Shown here: piece by piece, positions 21,199-33,754 of the stretch
How the letters are laid out: every line of letters begins with the position of its first letter
Position numbering within the stretch: the stretch's first letter is position 1
Assembly (NCBI RefSeq): GCF_029227915.1
Contig: NC_079887.1
Span: 26,225,650-26,289,649, forward strand
Length of the DNA stretch: 64,000 nucleotides
From: Hydractinia symbiolongicarpus
Lineage: Eukaryota; Cnidaria; Hydrozoa; Anthoathecata; Hydractiniidae
Reading direction: 5' to 3'
Notes under the pieces: generated by a model
What the model saw: the letters and a program-made list of their open reading frames with translations, nothing else
Database searches by the model: none
What the model was told of the DNA's origin: nothing
Made by a program: the position numbers and the translations under genes

Positions 21199-22630
21199 GG
21201 TGAAATAATAATTTAAAAAATCGTTTGGGAAATGAGTTTACTCCCTGGGTACTTTCTTTGTATACTTTTGACTATACGGGCCGAGTCCAGGATTTGCGGG
21301 AAATCGCAGGTTTTCGTTTGCCGCCGATTAAACTTCTTTTATTTAGCGTCTCATCAGAAATGAAAACATTTTTAAAAACTACAAGTCTCATGCGTTTTAG
21401 TGGTGAAATAATAATTTAAAAAATCGTTTGGGAAATGAGTTTACTCCCTGGGTACTTTCTTTGTATACTTTTGACTATACGGGCCAAGCCCGGGATTTAC
21501 GGGAAGTCGCTGGTTTTCGTTTGCCGCCGATTAAACTTCTTTTATTCAGCGTCTCATCAAAAATGAAAACATTTTTGAAAACTACAAGTCTCATGCGTTT
21601 TAGTGGTGAAAAAATAATTTAAAAAATCGTTCGGGAAATGAGTTTACTCCCCGGGTACTTTCTTTGTATACTTTTGACGATACGGGCCGAGTCCGAGATT
21701 TAGGGAAATCGCAGGTTATCGTTTGCCGGCGATTAAACTTCTTTTATTCAGCGTCTCATCAAAAATGAAAACATTTTCAAAAACTACAAGTCTTATGCGT
21801 TTTAGTGGTGAAAAAATAATTTAAAAAATTGTTCTGGAAATGAGTTTACTCTCAGGGTACTTTCTTTGTATACATTCGACTATACGTGCCAAGCCCGGGA
21901 TTTACGGGAAATCGCGGGTTTTCGTTTGCCGGCGATTAAACTTCTTTTATTCAGCGTCTCATCAAAAATGAAAACATTTTTGAAAACTACAAGTCTCATG
22001 CGTTTTAGTGGTGAAAAAATAATTTAAAAAATCGTTTGGGAAATGAGTTTACTCCCCGGGTACTTTCTTTGTATACTTTTGACTATACGGGCCAAGCCGG
22101 GATTTACGGGAAATTGCGGGTTTTCGTTTGCCGGCGATTAAACGTCTTTTATTCAGCGTCTCATCAAAAATGAAAAATTTTTTAAAAACTACAAGTCTTA
22201 TGCGTTTTAGTGGTGAAAAAATAATTTAAAAAATCGTTCGGGAAATGAGTTTACTCCCTGGGTACTTTCTTTGTATACTTTTGACTATACGGGCCGAGTC
22301 CGGGATTTACGGGAAATCGCGGGTTTTCGTTTGCCGGCGATTAAACTTCTTTTATTCAGCGTCTCATCAAAAATGAAAACATTTTTGAAAACTACAAGTC
22401 TCATGCGTTTTAGTGGTGAAAAGATAATTTAAAAAATCCTTCGGGAAATGAGTTTACTCCCTGGGTACTTTCTTTGTATACTTTTGACTATACGGGCCGA
22501 GTCCGGGATTTACGGGAAATCGCGGATTTTCGTTTGCCGGCGATTAAACTTCTTTTATTCAGCGTCCCATCAAATATGAAAATATTTTTGAAAAGTACAA
22601 GTCTCATGCGTTTAGTGGTAAAAAAATAAT
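21199..22630 (+). repeat. 7-unit block, second copy of 15530-16960
   Basis: The block matches the earlier copy at offset 5669-5670. Singletons include TTGACGATACGG near 21675, GGCGATTAAACGTC at 22137 and GAAAAATTTTTTAAAA near 22173. It ends in an A unit with AAAAGTACAAG, the form that becomes common from here rightwards. Confidence 0.82.
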
Positions 22631-24465
22631 ATAAAAAATCGTTCGGGAAATGAGTTTACTCCCTGGGTACTTTTTTTGTATACTTTTGACTATACGGGCC
22701 AAGCGCGGGATTTACGGGAAATCGCGGGTTTTCGTTTGCCGGCGATCAAACTTCTTTTATTCAGCGTCTCATCAAAAATGAAAACATTTTTAAAAACTAC
22801 AAGTCTTATGCGTTTTAGTGGTGAAAAAATAATTTAAAAAATCGTTCTGGAAATGAGTTTACTCCCTGGGTACTTTCTTTGTATACTTTTGACTATACGG
22901 GCCAAGCCGGGATTTACGGGAAATCGCGGATTTTCGTTTGCCGGCGATTAAACTTCTTTTATTCAGCGTCCCATCAAATATGAAAATATTTTTGAAAACT
23001 ACAAGTCTCATGCGTTTAGTGGTAAAAAAATAATATAAAAAATCGTTCGGGAAATGAGTTTACTCCCTGGGTACTTTCTTTGTATACTTTTGACTATACG
23101 GGCCAAGCCCGGGATAACGGGAAATCGCGGATTTTCGTTTGCCGGCGATTAAACTGCTTTTATTCAGCGTCTCATCAAAAATGAAAACATTCTTGAAAAC
23201 TACAAGTCTCATGCGTTTTAGTGGTGAAATAATAATTTAAAAAATCGTTCGGGAAATGAGTTTACTCCCTGGGTACTTTCTTTGTATACTTTTGACTATA
23301 CGGGCCGAGTCCGGGATTTACGGGAAATCGCGGATTTTCGTTTGCCGGCGATTAAACTTCTTTTATTCAGCGTCCCATCAAATATGAAAATATTTTTGAA
23401 AAGTACAAGTCTCATGCGTTTAGTGGTAAAAAAATAATATAAAAAATCGTTCGGGAAATGAGTTTACTCCCTGTGTACTTTCTTTGTATACTTTTGACTA
23501 TACGGGCCAAGCGCGGGATTTACGGGAAATCGCGGGTTTTCGTTTGCCGGCGATTAAACTTCTTTTATTCAGCGTCTCATCAAAAATGAAAACATTTTTA
23601 AAAACTACAAGTCTTATGCGTTTTAGTGTTGAAAAAATAATTTAAAAAATCGTTCTGGAAATGAGTTTACTCCCTGGGTACTTTCTTTGTATACTTTTGA
23701 CTATACGGGCCGAGTCCGGGATTTAGGGAAATCGCAGGTTTTCGTTTGCCGGCGATTAAGCTGCTTTTATTCAGCGTCTCATCAAAAATGAAAACATTTT
23801 TAAAAACTACAAGTCTCATGCGTTTTAGTGGTGAAAAAGTAATTTAAAAAATCGTTCGGGAAATGAGTTTACTCCCTGGGTACTTTCTTTGTATACTTTT
23901 GACTATGCGGGCCGAGTCTGGGTTTTAGGGAAATCGCAGGTTTTCGTTTGCCGGCGATTAAACTGGTTTTATTCAGCGTCTCATCAAAAATGAAAACATT
24001 TTTAAAAACTATAATTCTCATGCGTTTTAGTGGTGAAAAAATAATTTAAAAAATCGTTCTGGAAATGAGTTTACTCACAGGGTACTTTCTTTGTATACAT
24101 TCGACTATACGGGCCAAGCCCCGGATATACGGGAAAACGCGGGATATCGTTTGCCGGCGATTAAAACTCTTTCATTAAGCGTCTCATCAAAAATGAAAAC
24201 ATTTTTGAAAACTACAAGTCTCATGCGTTTTAGTGGTGAAAAAATAATTCAAAAAATCGTTCGGGAAATGAGTTTACTCCCTGGGTACTTTCTTTGTATA
24301 CTTTTGACTATACGGGCCGAGTCCGGGATTTACGGGAAATCGCGGGTTTTCGTTTGCCGGCGATTAAACTTCTTTTATTCAGCGTCTCATCAAAAATGAA
24401 AACATTTTTAAAAACTGCAAGTCTCATGCGTTTTAGTGGTGAAAATATAATTTAAAAAATCGTTC

Positions 24466-24846
24466 TGGAAATGAGTTTACTCCCTGGGTACTTTCTTTGT
24501 ATACTTTTGACTATACGGGCCGAGTCCGGGATTTAGGGAAATCGCAGGTTTTTGTTTGCCGGCGATTAAACTGCTTTTATTCAGCGTCTCATCAAAAATG
24601 AAAACATTTTTAAAAACTACAAGTCTTATGCGTTTTAGTGGTGAAAAAATAATTTAAAAAATCGTGGGTACTTTCTTTGTATACTTTTGACTATACGGGC
24701 CAAGCCGGGATTTACGGGAAATCGCGGATTTTCGTTTGCCGGCGATTAAACTTCTTTTATTCAGCGTCCCATCAAATATGAAAATATTTTTGAAAACTAC
24801 AAGTCTCATGCGTTTAGTGGTAAAAAAATAATATAAAAAATCGTTC
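24466..24846 (+). repeat. Two monomers joined by a 22-bp deletion
   Basis: The sequence runs ATCG then TGGGTAC at 24661-24671, so the usual TTC, GGGAAATGAGTTTACTCC and part of the next block are gone. The loss equals unit positions 201-203 plus 1-19, or 22 bp, with the junction at about 24664/24665. This is the largest departure from monomer phase that I noticed in the window. It lies in a unit that otherwise looks like subtype F joined to subtype A. Confidence 0.88.
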
Positions 24847-25857
24847 GGGAAATGAGTTTACTCCCTGGGTACTTTCTTTGTATACTTTTGACTATACGGG
24901 CCAAGCCCGGGATAACGGGAAATCGCGGATTTTCGTTTGCCGGCGATTAAACTGCTTTTATTCAGCGTCTCATCAAAAATGAAAACATTCTTGAAAACTA
25001 CAAGTCTCATGCGTTTTAGTGGTGAAATAATAATTTAAAAAATCGTTCGGGAAATGAGTTTACTCCCTGGGTACTTTCTTTGTATACTTTTGACTATACG
25101 GGCCGAGTCCGGGATTTACGGGAAATCGCGGATTTTCGATTGCCGGCGATTAAACTTCTTTTATTCAGCGTCCCATCAAATATGAAAATATTTTTGAAAA
25201 GTACAAGTCTCATGCGTTTAGTGGTAAAAAAATAATATAAAAAATCGTTCGGGAAATGAGTTTACTCCCTGGGTACTTTCTTTGTATACTTTTGACTATA
25301 CGGGCCAAGCCCGGGATAACGGGAAATCGCGGATTTTCGTTTGCCGGCGATTAAACTGCTTTTATTCAGCGTCTCATCAAAAATGAAAACATTCTTGAAA
25401 ACTACAAGTCTCATGCGTTTTAGTGGTGAAATAATAATTTAAAAAATCGTTCGGGAAATGAGTTTACTCCCTGGGTACTTTCTTTGTATACTTTTGACTA
25501 TACGGGCCGAGTCCGGGATTTACGGGAAATCGCCGATTTTCGTTTGCCGGCGATTAAACTTCTTTTATTCAGCGTCCCATCAAATATGAAAATATTTTTG
25601 AAAAGTACAAGTCTCATGCGTTTAGTGGTAAAAAAATAATATAAAAAATCGTTCGGGAAATGAGTTTACTCCCTGGGTACTTTCTTTGTATACTTTTGAC
25701 TATACGGGCCAAGCGCGGGATTTACGGGAAATCGCGGGTTTTCGTTTGCCGGCGATTAAACTTCTTTTATTCAGCGTCTCATCAAAAATGAAAACATTTT
25801 TAAAAACTACAAGTCTTATGCGTTTTAGTGGTGAAAAAATAATTTAAAAAATCGTTC

Positions 25858-26059
25858 TGGAAATGAGTTTACTCCCTGGGTATTTTCTTTGTATACTTTT
25901 GACTATACGGGCCGAGTCCGGGATTTAGGGAAATCGCAGGTTTTCGTTTGCCGGCGATTAAACTGCTTTTATTCAGCGTCTCATCAAAAATGAAAACTTT
26001 TTTGAAAACTACAAGTCTCATGCGTTTTAGTGTTGAAAAAATAATTTGAAAAATCGTTC
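25858..26059 (+). repeat. Monomer subtype F (example, 202 bp)
   Basis: Subtype F carries CGAGTCCGGGATTTAGGGAAATCGCAGG, in which the ATTTACGGG of other units is shortened to ATTTAGGG, and usually AAACTGCTTTTATTC. The one-base loss explains its 202-bp length. A relative inside the left-hand 5-mers has CGAGTCCGAGATTTAGGG and GGTTATCG (examples start at 2182, 3194 and 10488). Subtype F is common from about 23 kb rightwards. Confidence 0.8.
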
Positions 26060-26139
26060 AGGAAATGAGTTTACTCCCTGGGCACTTTCTTTGTATACTT
26101 TTGACTATACGGGCCATGCCGGGATTTATGGGAAATCGC

Positions 26140-27357
26140 GGGTTTTCGTTTGCCGGCGATTAAACTTCTTTTATTCAGCGTCTCATCAAAAATGAAAACA
26201 TTTTTAAAAACTGCAAGTCTCATGCGTTTTAGTGGTGAAAATATAATTTAAAAAATCGTTCTGGAAATGAGTTTACTCCCTGGGTACTTTCTTTGTATAC
26301 TTTTGACTATACGGGCCGAGTCCGGGATTTAGGGAAATCGCAGGTTTTTGTTTGCCGGCGATTAAACTGCTTTTATTCAGCGTCTCATCAAAAATGAAAA
26401 CATTCTTGAAAACTACAAGTCTCATGCGTTTTAGTGGTGAAATAATAATTTAAAAAACCGTTTGGGAAATGAGTTTACTCCCTGGGTACTTTCTTTGTAT
26501 ACTTTTGACTATACGGGCCGAGTCCAGGATTTACGGGAAATCGCAGGTTTTCGTTTGCCGGCGATTAAACTTCTTTTATTCAGCGTCTCATCAAAAATGA
26601 AAACATTTTTAAAAACTACAAGTCTCATGCGTTTTAGTGGTGAAAAAGTAATTTAAAAAATCGTTCGGGAAATGAGTTTACTCCCTGGGTACTTTCTTTG
26701 TATACTTTTGACTATGCGGGCCGAGTCTGGGTTTTAGGGAAATCGCAGGTTTTCGTTTGCCGGCGATTAAACTGGTTTTATTCAGCGTCTCATCAAAAAT
26801 GAAAACATTTTTAAAAACTATAATTCTCATGCGTTTTAGTGGTGAAAAAATAATTTAAAAAATCGTTCTGGAAATGAGTTTACTCACAGGGTACTTTCTT
26901 TGTATACATTCGACTATACGGGCCAAGCCCGGGATTTACGGGAAATCGCGGGTTTTCGTTTTCCGGCGATTAAAACTCTTTCATTAAGCGTCTCATCAAA
27001 AATGAAAACATTTTTGAAAACTACAAGTCTCATGCGTTTTAGTTTTGAAAAAAAAATTTAAAAAATCGTTCGGGAAATGAGTTTACTCCCTGGGTACTTT
27101 CTTTGTATACATTCGACTATACGGGCCAAGCCCCGGATATACGGGAAAACGCGGGATATCGTTTGCCGGCGATTAAACCTCTTTCATTAAGCGTCTCATC
27201 AAAAATGAAAACATTTTTGAAAACTACAAGTTTCATGCGTTTTAGTGGTGAAAAAATAATTCAAAAAATCGTTCGGGAAATGAGTTTACTCCCTGGGTAC
27301 TTTCTTTGTATACTTTTGACTATACGGGCCGAGTCCGGGATTTACGGGAAATCGCGG
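26140..27357 (+). repeat. 6-unit tandem duplication, first copy (about 1216 bp)
   Basis: The units carry GTGAAAATATAATTT, an F unit, a C-like unit with GAAAAAGTAATTT, a unit with CTATGCGGGCC and GGGTTTTAGGG, an H unit, and an E unit with GGATATACGGG. The same order follows at 27358-28573. A further partial set lies at 23800-24660. Confidence 0.85.
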
Positions 27358-28573
27358 GTTTTCGTTTGCCGGCGATTAAACTTCTTTTATTCAGCGTCTC
27401 ATCAAAAATGAAAACATTTTTAAAAACTGCAAGTCTCATGCGTTTTAGTGGTGAAAATATAATTTAAAAAATCGTTCTGGAAATGAGTTTACTCCCTGGG
27501 TACTTTCTTTGTATACTTTTGACTATACGGGCCGAGTCCGGGATTTAGGGAAATCGCAGGTTTTTGTTTGCCGGCGATTAAACTGCTTTTATTCAGCGTC
27601 TGATCAAAAATGAAAACATTCTTGAAAACTACAAGTCTCATGCGTTTTAGTGGTGAAATAATAATTTAAAAAATCGTTTGGGAAATGAGTTTACTCCCTG
27701 GGTACTTTCTTTGTATACTTTTGACTATACGGGCCGAGTCCAGGATTTACGGGAAATCGCAGGTTTTCGTTTGCCGGCGATTAAACTTCTTTTATTCAGC
27801 GTCTCATCAAAAATGAAAACATTTTTAAAAACTACAAGTCTCATGCGTTTTAGTGGTGAAAAAGTAATTTAAAAAATCGTTCGGGAAATGAGTTTACTCC
27901 CTGGGTACTTTCTTTGTATACTTTTGACTATGCGGGCCGAGTCTGGGTTTTAGGGAAATCGCAGGTTTTCGTTTGCCGGCGATTAAACTGGTTTTATTCA
28001 GCGTCTCATCAAAAATGAAAACATTTTTAAAAACTAAAATTCTCATGCGTTTTAGTGGTGAAAAAATAATTTAAAAAATCGTTCTGGAAATGAGTTTACT
28101 CACAGGGTACTTTCTTTGTATACATTCGACTATACGGGCCAAGCCCGGGATTTACGGGAAATCGCGGGTTTTCGTTTTCCGGCGATTAAAACTCTTTCAT
28201 TAAGCGTCTCATCAAAAATGAAAACTTTTTTGAAAACTACAAGTCTCATGCGTTTTAGTTTTGAAAAAAAAATTTAAAAAATCGTTCGGGAAATGAGTTT
28301 ACTCCCTGGGTACTTTCTTTGTATACATTCGACTATACGGGCCAAGCCCCGGATATACGGGAAAACGCAGGATATCGTTTGCCGGCGATTAAAACTCTTT
28401 CATTAAGCGTCTCATCAAAAATGAAAACATTTTTGAAAACTACAAGTCTCATGCGTTTTAGTGATGAAAAAATAATTCAAAAAATCGTTCGGGAAATGAG
28501 TTTACTCCCTGGGTACTTTCTTTGTATACTTTTGACTATACGGGCCGAGTCCGGGATTTACGGGAAATCGCGG
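27358..28573 (+). repeat. 6-unit tandem duplication, second copy
   Basis: This matches 26140-27357 at offset 1216. The copies differ at scattered bases, for example GTCTGATC at 27599, CATGCG versus the upstream TTTCATGCG near 27233, and GTGATGAAAA near 28461. It is therefore probably older than the near-identical duplications elsewhere. Confidence 0.85.
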
Positions 28574-30177
28574 ATTTTCGTTTGCCGGCGATTAAACTTC
28601 TTTTATTCAGCGTCCCATCAAATATGAAAATATTTTTGAAAACTAAAAGTCTCATGCGTTTAGTGGTAAAAAAATAATATAAAAAATCGTTCGGGAAATG
28701 AGTTTACTCCCTGGGTACTTTCTTTGTATACTTTTGACTATACGGGCCAAGCCCGGGATAACGGGAAATCGCGGATTTTCGTTTGCCGGCGATTAAACTC
28801 CTTTTATTCAGCGTCTCATCAAAAATGAAAACATTCTTGAAAACTACAAGTCTCATGCGTTTTAGTGGTGAAAAAGTAATTTAAAAAATCGTTCGGTAAA
28901 TGAGTTTACTCCCTGGGTACTTTCTTTGTATACTTTTGACTATGCGGTCCGAGTCTGGGATTTAGGGAAATCGCAGGTTTTAGTTTGCCGGCGATTAAAC
29001 TGGTTTTATTCAGCGTCTCATCAAAAATGAAAACATTTTTGAAAACTAAAATTCTTATGCGTTTTAGTGGTGAAAAAATAATTTAAAAAATCGTTCTGGA
29101 AATGAGTTTACTAACAGGGTGATTTCTTTGTATACATTGGACTATACGGGCCAAGCCCGGGATTTACGGGAAATCGCGGGTTTTCGTTTTCCGGCGATTA
29201 AAACTCTTTCATTAAGCGTCTCATCAAAAATGAAAACATTTTAGAAAACTACAAGTCTCATGCGTTTTAGTTTTGAAAAAAAAATTTAAAAAATCGTTCG
29301 GGAAATGAGTTTACTCCCTGGGTACTTTCTTTGTATACATTCGACTATACGGGCCAAGCCCCGGATATACGGGAAAACGCGGGATATCGTTTGCCGGCGA
29401 TTAAACCTCTTTCATTAAGCGTCTCATCAAAAATAAAAACATTTTTGAAAACTACAAGTCTCATGCGTTTTAGTGGTGAAAAAATAATTCAAAAAATCGT
29501 TCGGGAAATGAGTTTACTCCCTGGGTACTTTCTTTGTATACTTTTGACTATACGGGCCGAGTCCGGGATTTACGGGAAATCGCGGATTTTCGTTTGCCGG
29601 CAATTAAACTTCCTTTATTCAGCGTCCCATCAAATGTGAAAATATTTTTGAAAACTACAAGTCTCATGCGTTTAGTGGTAAAAAAATAATATAAAAAATC
29701 GTTCGGGAAATGAGTTTACTCCCTGGGTACTTTCTTTGTATACTTTTGACTATACGGGCCAAGCCCGGGATTACGGGTAATCGCGGATTTTCGTTTGCCG
29801 GCGATTAAACTTCTTTTATTAAGCGTCTCATCAAAAGTGAAAACATTTTTAAAAACTACAAGTCTTATGCGTTTTAGTGGTGAAAAAATAATTTAAAAAA
29901 TCGTTCTGGAAATGAGTTTACTCCCTGGGTACTTTCTTTGTATACTTTTGACTATACGGGCCGAGTCCGGGATTTAGGGAAATCGCAGGTTTTCGTTTGC
30001 CGGCGATTAAACTGCTTTTATTCAGCGTCTCATCAAAAATGAAAACATTCTTGAAAACTACAAGTCTTATGCGTTTTAGTGGTGAAAAAATAATTTAAAA
30101 AATCGTTCTGGAAATGAGTTTACTCCCTGGGTACTTTCTTTGTATACTTTTGACTATACGGGCCGAGTCCAGGATTT
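28574..30177 (+). repeat. Eight satellite units, includes a 1012-bp periodicity
   Basis: No gene. The E unit with GGATATACGGG at about 28340 recurs at about 29352, 1012 bp on, and the following A units also match. Singletons include GTAAATGAG near 28896, ACAGGGTGATTTC near 29114 and ACATTGGAC near 29126. The right edge runs into the large duplication that begins at about 30178. Confidence 0.75.
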
Positions 30178-33100
30178 ACGGGAAATCGCAGGTTTTCGTT
30201 TGCCGGCGATTAAACTTCTTTTATTCAGCGTCTCATCAAAAATAAAAACATTTTTAAAAACTACAAGTCTCATGCGTTTAGTGGTAAAAAAATAATATAA
30301 AAAATCGTTCGGGAAATGAGTTTACTCCCTGGGTACTTTCTTTGTATACTTTTGACTATACGGGCCAAGCCCGGGATTACGGGAAATCGCGGATTTTCGT
30401 TTGCCGGCGATTAAACTTCTTTTATTAAGCGTCTCATCAAAAGTGAAAACATTTTTAAAAACTACAAGTCTTATGCGTTTTAGTGGTGAAAAAATAATTT
30501 AAAAAATCGTTCTGGAAATGAGTTTACTCCCTGGGTACTTTCTTTGTATACTTTTGACTATACGGGCCGAGTCCGGGATTTAGGGAAATCGCAGGTTTTC
30601 GTTTGCCGGCGATTAAACTGCTTTTATTCAGCGTCTCATCAAAAATGAAAACATTCTTGAAAGCTACAAGTCTTATGCGTTTTAGTGGTGAAAAAATAAT
30701 TTAAAAAATCGTTCTGGAAATGAGTTTACTCCCTGGGTACTTTCTTTGTATACTTTTGACTATACGGGCCGAGTCCAGGATTTACGGGAAATCTCAGGTT
30801 TTCGTTTGCCGGCGATTAAACTTCTTTTATTCAGCGTCTCATCAAAAATAAAAACATTTTTAAAAACTACAAGTCTCATGCGTTTTAGTGGTAAAATAAT
30901 AATTTAAAAAATCGTTTGGGAAATGAGTTTACTCCCTGGGTACTTTCTTTGTATACATTTGACTATACGGGCCAAGTCCCGGATTTACGGGAAAACGCGG
31001 GATTTCGTTTGCCGGCGATTAAAACTCTTTCATTAAGCGTCTCATCAAAAATGAAAACATTTTTGAAAACTACAAGTCTCATGGGCTTTAGTGGTGAAAT
31101 AATAATTTAAAAAATCGTTCGGGAAATGAGTTTACTCCCTGGGTACTTTCTTTGTATACTTTTGACTATACGGGCCGAGTCCGGCATTTACGGGAAATCG
31201 CGGATTTTCGTTTGCCGGCGATTAAACTTCTTTTATACAGCGTCCCATCAAAAATGAAAACATTTTTAAAAACTACAAGTCTTATGCGTTTTAGTGGTGA
31301 AAAAATAATTTAAAAAATCGTTCTGGAAATGAGTTTACTCCCTGGGTACTTTCTTTGTATACTTTTGACTATACAAGCCGAGTCCAGGATTTACGGGAAA
31401 TCGCAGGTTTTCGTTTGCCGGCGATTAAACTTCTTTTATTCAGCGTCTCATCAAAAATAAAAACATTTTTAAAAACTACAAGTCTCATGCGTTTTAGTGG
31501 TAAAATAATAATTTAAAAAATCGTTTGGGAAATGAGTTTACTCCCTGGGTACTTTCTTTGTATACTTTTGACTATACGGGCCGAGTCCGGGATTTACGGG
31601 AAATCGCAGGTTTTCGTTTGCCGGCGATTAAACTTCTTTTATTCGGCGTCTCATCAAAAATGAAAACATTTTTGAAAAATAAAATTCTCATGCGTTTTAG
31701 TGGTGAAAAAATAATTTAAAAAATCGTTCGGGAAATGAGTTTACTCCCTGGGTACTTTCTTTATATACTTTTGACTATACGGGCCGAGTCCGGGATTTAC
31801 GGGAAATCGCGGATTTTCGTTTGCCGGCGATTAAACTTCTTTTATACAGCGTCCCATCAAATATGAAAATATTTTTGAAAACTACAAGTCTCATGCGTTT
31901 AGTGGTAAAAAAATAATATAAAAAATCTTTCGGGAAATGAGTTTACTCCCTGGGTACTTTCTTTGTATACTTTTGACTATACGGGCCAAGCCCGGGATTT
32001 ACGGGAAATCGCAGGTTTTCGTTTGCCGGCGATTAAACTTCTTTTATTCAGCGTCTCATCAAAAATAAAAACATTTTTAAAAACTACAAGTCTCATGCGT
32101 TTTAGTGGTAAAATAATAATTTAAAAAATCGTTTGGGAAATGAGTTTACTCCCTGGGTACTTTCTTTGTATACTTTTGACTATACGGGCCGAGTCCAGGA
32201 TTTACGGGAAATCGCAGGTTTTCGTTTGCCGGCGATTAAACTTCTTTTATTCAGCGTCTCATCAAAAATAAAAACATTTTTAAAAACTACAAGTCTCATG
32301 CGTTTTAGTGGTAAAATAATAATTTAAAAAATCGTTTGGGAAATGAGTTTACTCCCTGGGTACTTTCTTTGTATACTTTTGACTATACGGGCCGAGTCCA
32401 GGATTTACGGGAAATCGCAGGTTTTCGTTTGCCGGCGATTAAACTTCTTTTATTCGGCGTCTCATCAAAAATGAAAACATTTTTGAAAAATAAAATTCTC
32501 ATGCGTTTTAGTGGTGAAAAAATAATTTAAAAAATCGTTCGGGAAATGAGTTTACTCCCTGGGTACTTTCTTTGTATACTTTTGACTATACGGGCCGAGT
32601 CCGGGATTTACGGGAAATCGCGGATTTTCGTTTGCCGGCGATTAAACTTCTTTTATACAGCGTCCCATCAAATATGAAAATATTTTTGAAAACTACAAGT
32701 CTCATGCGTTTAGTGGTAAAAAAATAATATAAAAAATCTTTCGGGAAATGAGTTTACTCCCTGGGTACTTTCTTTGTATACTTTTGACTATACGGGCCAA
32801 GCCCGGGGTTTACGGGAAATCGCGGGTTTTCGTTTGCCGGCGATTAAACTTCTTTTATTCAGCGTCTCATCAAAAATGAAAACATTTTTAAAAACTACAA
32901 GTCTTATGCGTTTTAGTGGTGAAAAAATAATTTAAAAAATCGTTCTGGAAATGAGTTTACTCCCTGGGTACTTTCTTTGTATACTTTTGACCATACGGGC
33001 CGAGTCCAGGATTTACGGGAAATCGCAGGTTTTCGTTTGCCGGCGATTAAACTTCTTTTATTCAGCGTCTCATCAAAAATAAAAACATTTTTAAAAACTA

Positions 33101-33621
33101 CAAGTCTCATGCGTTTTAGTGGTAAAATAATAATTTAAAAAATCGTTTGGGAAATGAGTTTACTCCCTGGGTACTTTCTTTGTATACTTTTGACTATACG
33201 GGCCGAGTCCAGGATTTACGGGAAATCGCAGGTTTTCGTTTGCCGGCGATTAAACTTCTTTTATTCAGCGTCTGATCAAAAATGAAAACATTTTTAAAAA
33301 CTACAAGTCTTATGCGTTTTAGTGGTGAAAAAATAATTTAAAAAATTGTTCTGGAAATGAGTTTACTCTCAGGGTACTTTCTTCGTATACATTCGACTAT
33401 ACGTGCCAAGCCCGGAATTTACGGGAAATCGCGGGTTTTCGTTTGCCGGCGATTAAACTGCTTTTATTCAGCGTTCACAAAAATGAAAACATTCTTGAAA
33501 ACTACAAGTCTCATGCGTTTTAGTGGTGAAATAATAATTTAAAAAATCGTTTGGGAAATGAGTTTACTCCCTGGGTACTTTCTTTGTATACTTTTGACTA
33601 TACGGGCCGAGTCCAGGATTT
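30178..33621 (+). repeat. 17-unit tandem duplication, first copy (3444 bp)
   Basis: The units run A/B with GGGATTACGGG and CAAAAGTG, F, C, E (CCAAGTCCCGG), A, C (CAAGCCGAG), D, A, C, C, D, A, B, C, C, G. Each matches the sequence 3444 bp further on up to about 32470. The right-hand end carries CTTCGTATAC and GCGTTCACAAAAATG, shared with 36598-36725. Confidence 0.9.
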
Positions 33622-33754
33622 GCGGGAAATCGCAGGTTTTCGTTTGCCGGCGATTAAACTTCTTTTATTCAGCGTCTCATCAAAAATAAAAACATTTTTA
33701 AAAACTACAAGTCTCATGCGTTTAGTGGTAAAAAAATAATATAAAAAATCGTTC
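33553..33754 (+). repeat. Chimeric monomer at the 17-unit duplication junction
   Basis: The unit has the C-type front (CGAGTCCAGG, AAAAATAAAAAC) but the A-type tail TTTAGTGGTAAAAAAATAATAT. A comparable C/A chimera occurs at the start of the first copy, near 30110-30310. The upstream part of this unit (GGATTTGCGGG, preceded by GAAATAATAATTT) belongs to the end of the first copy. It therefore marks the duplication join. Confidence 0.82.

Larger units (their letters stand above)
22631..26139 (+). repeat. Satellite with repeated 2-unit modules
   Basis: No gene in about 3.5 kb. The recurring module is a unit with CCCGGGATAACGGG and ACATTCTTGAAAAC followed by an A unit with CCCATCAAATATG and AAAAGTACAAG. 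The ATAACGGG unit occurs near 23110, 24910 and 25315; the last two are 404 bp apart and form a tandem pair. Subtype F units appear near 23700, 24510 and 25900. The truncated unit at 24665 lies in this stretch. Confidence 0.8.
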
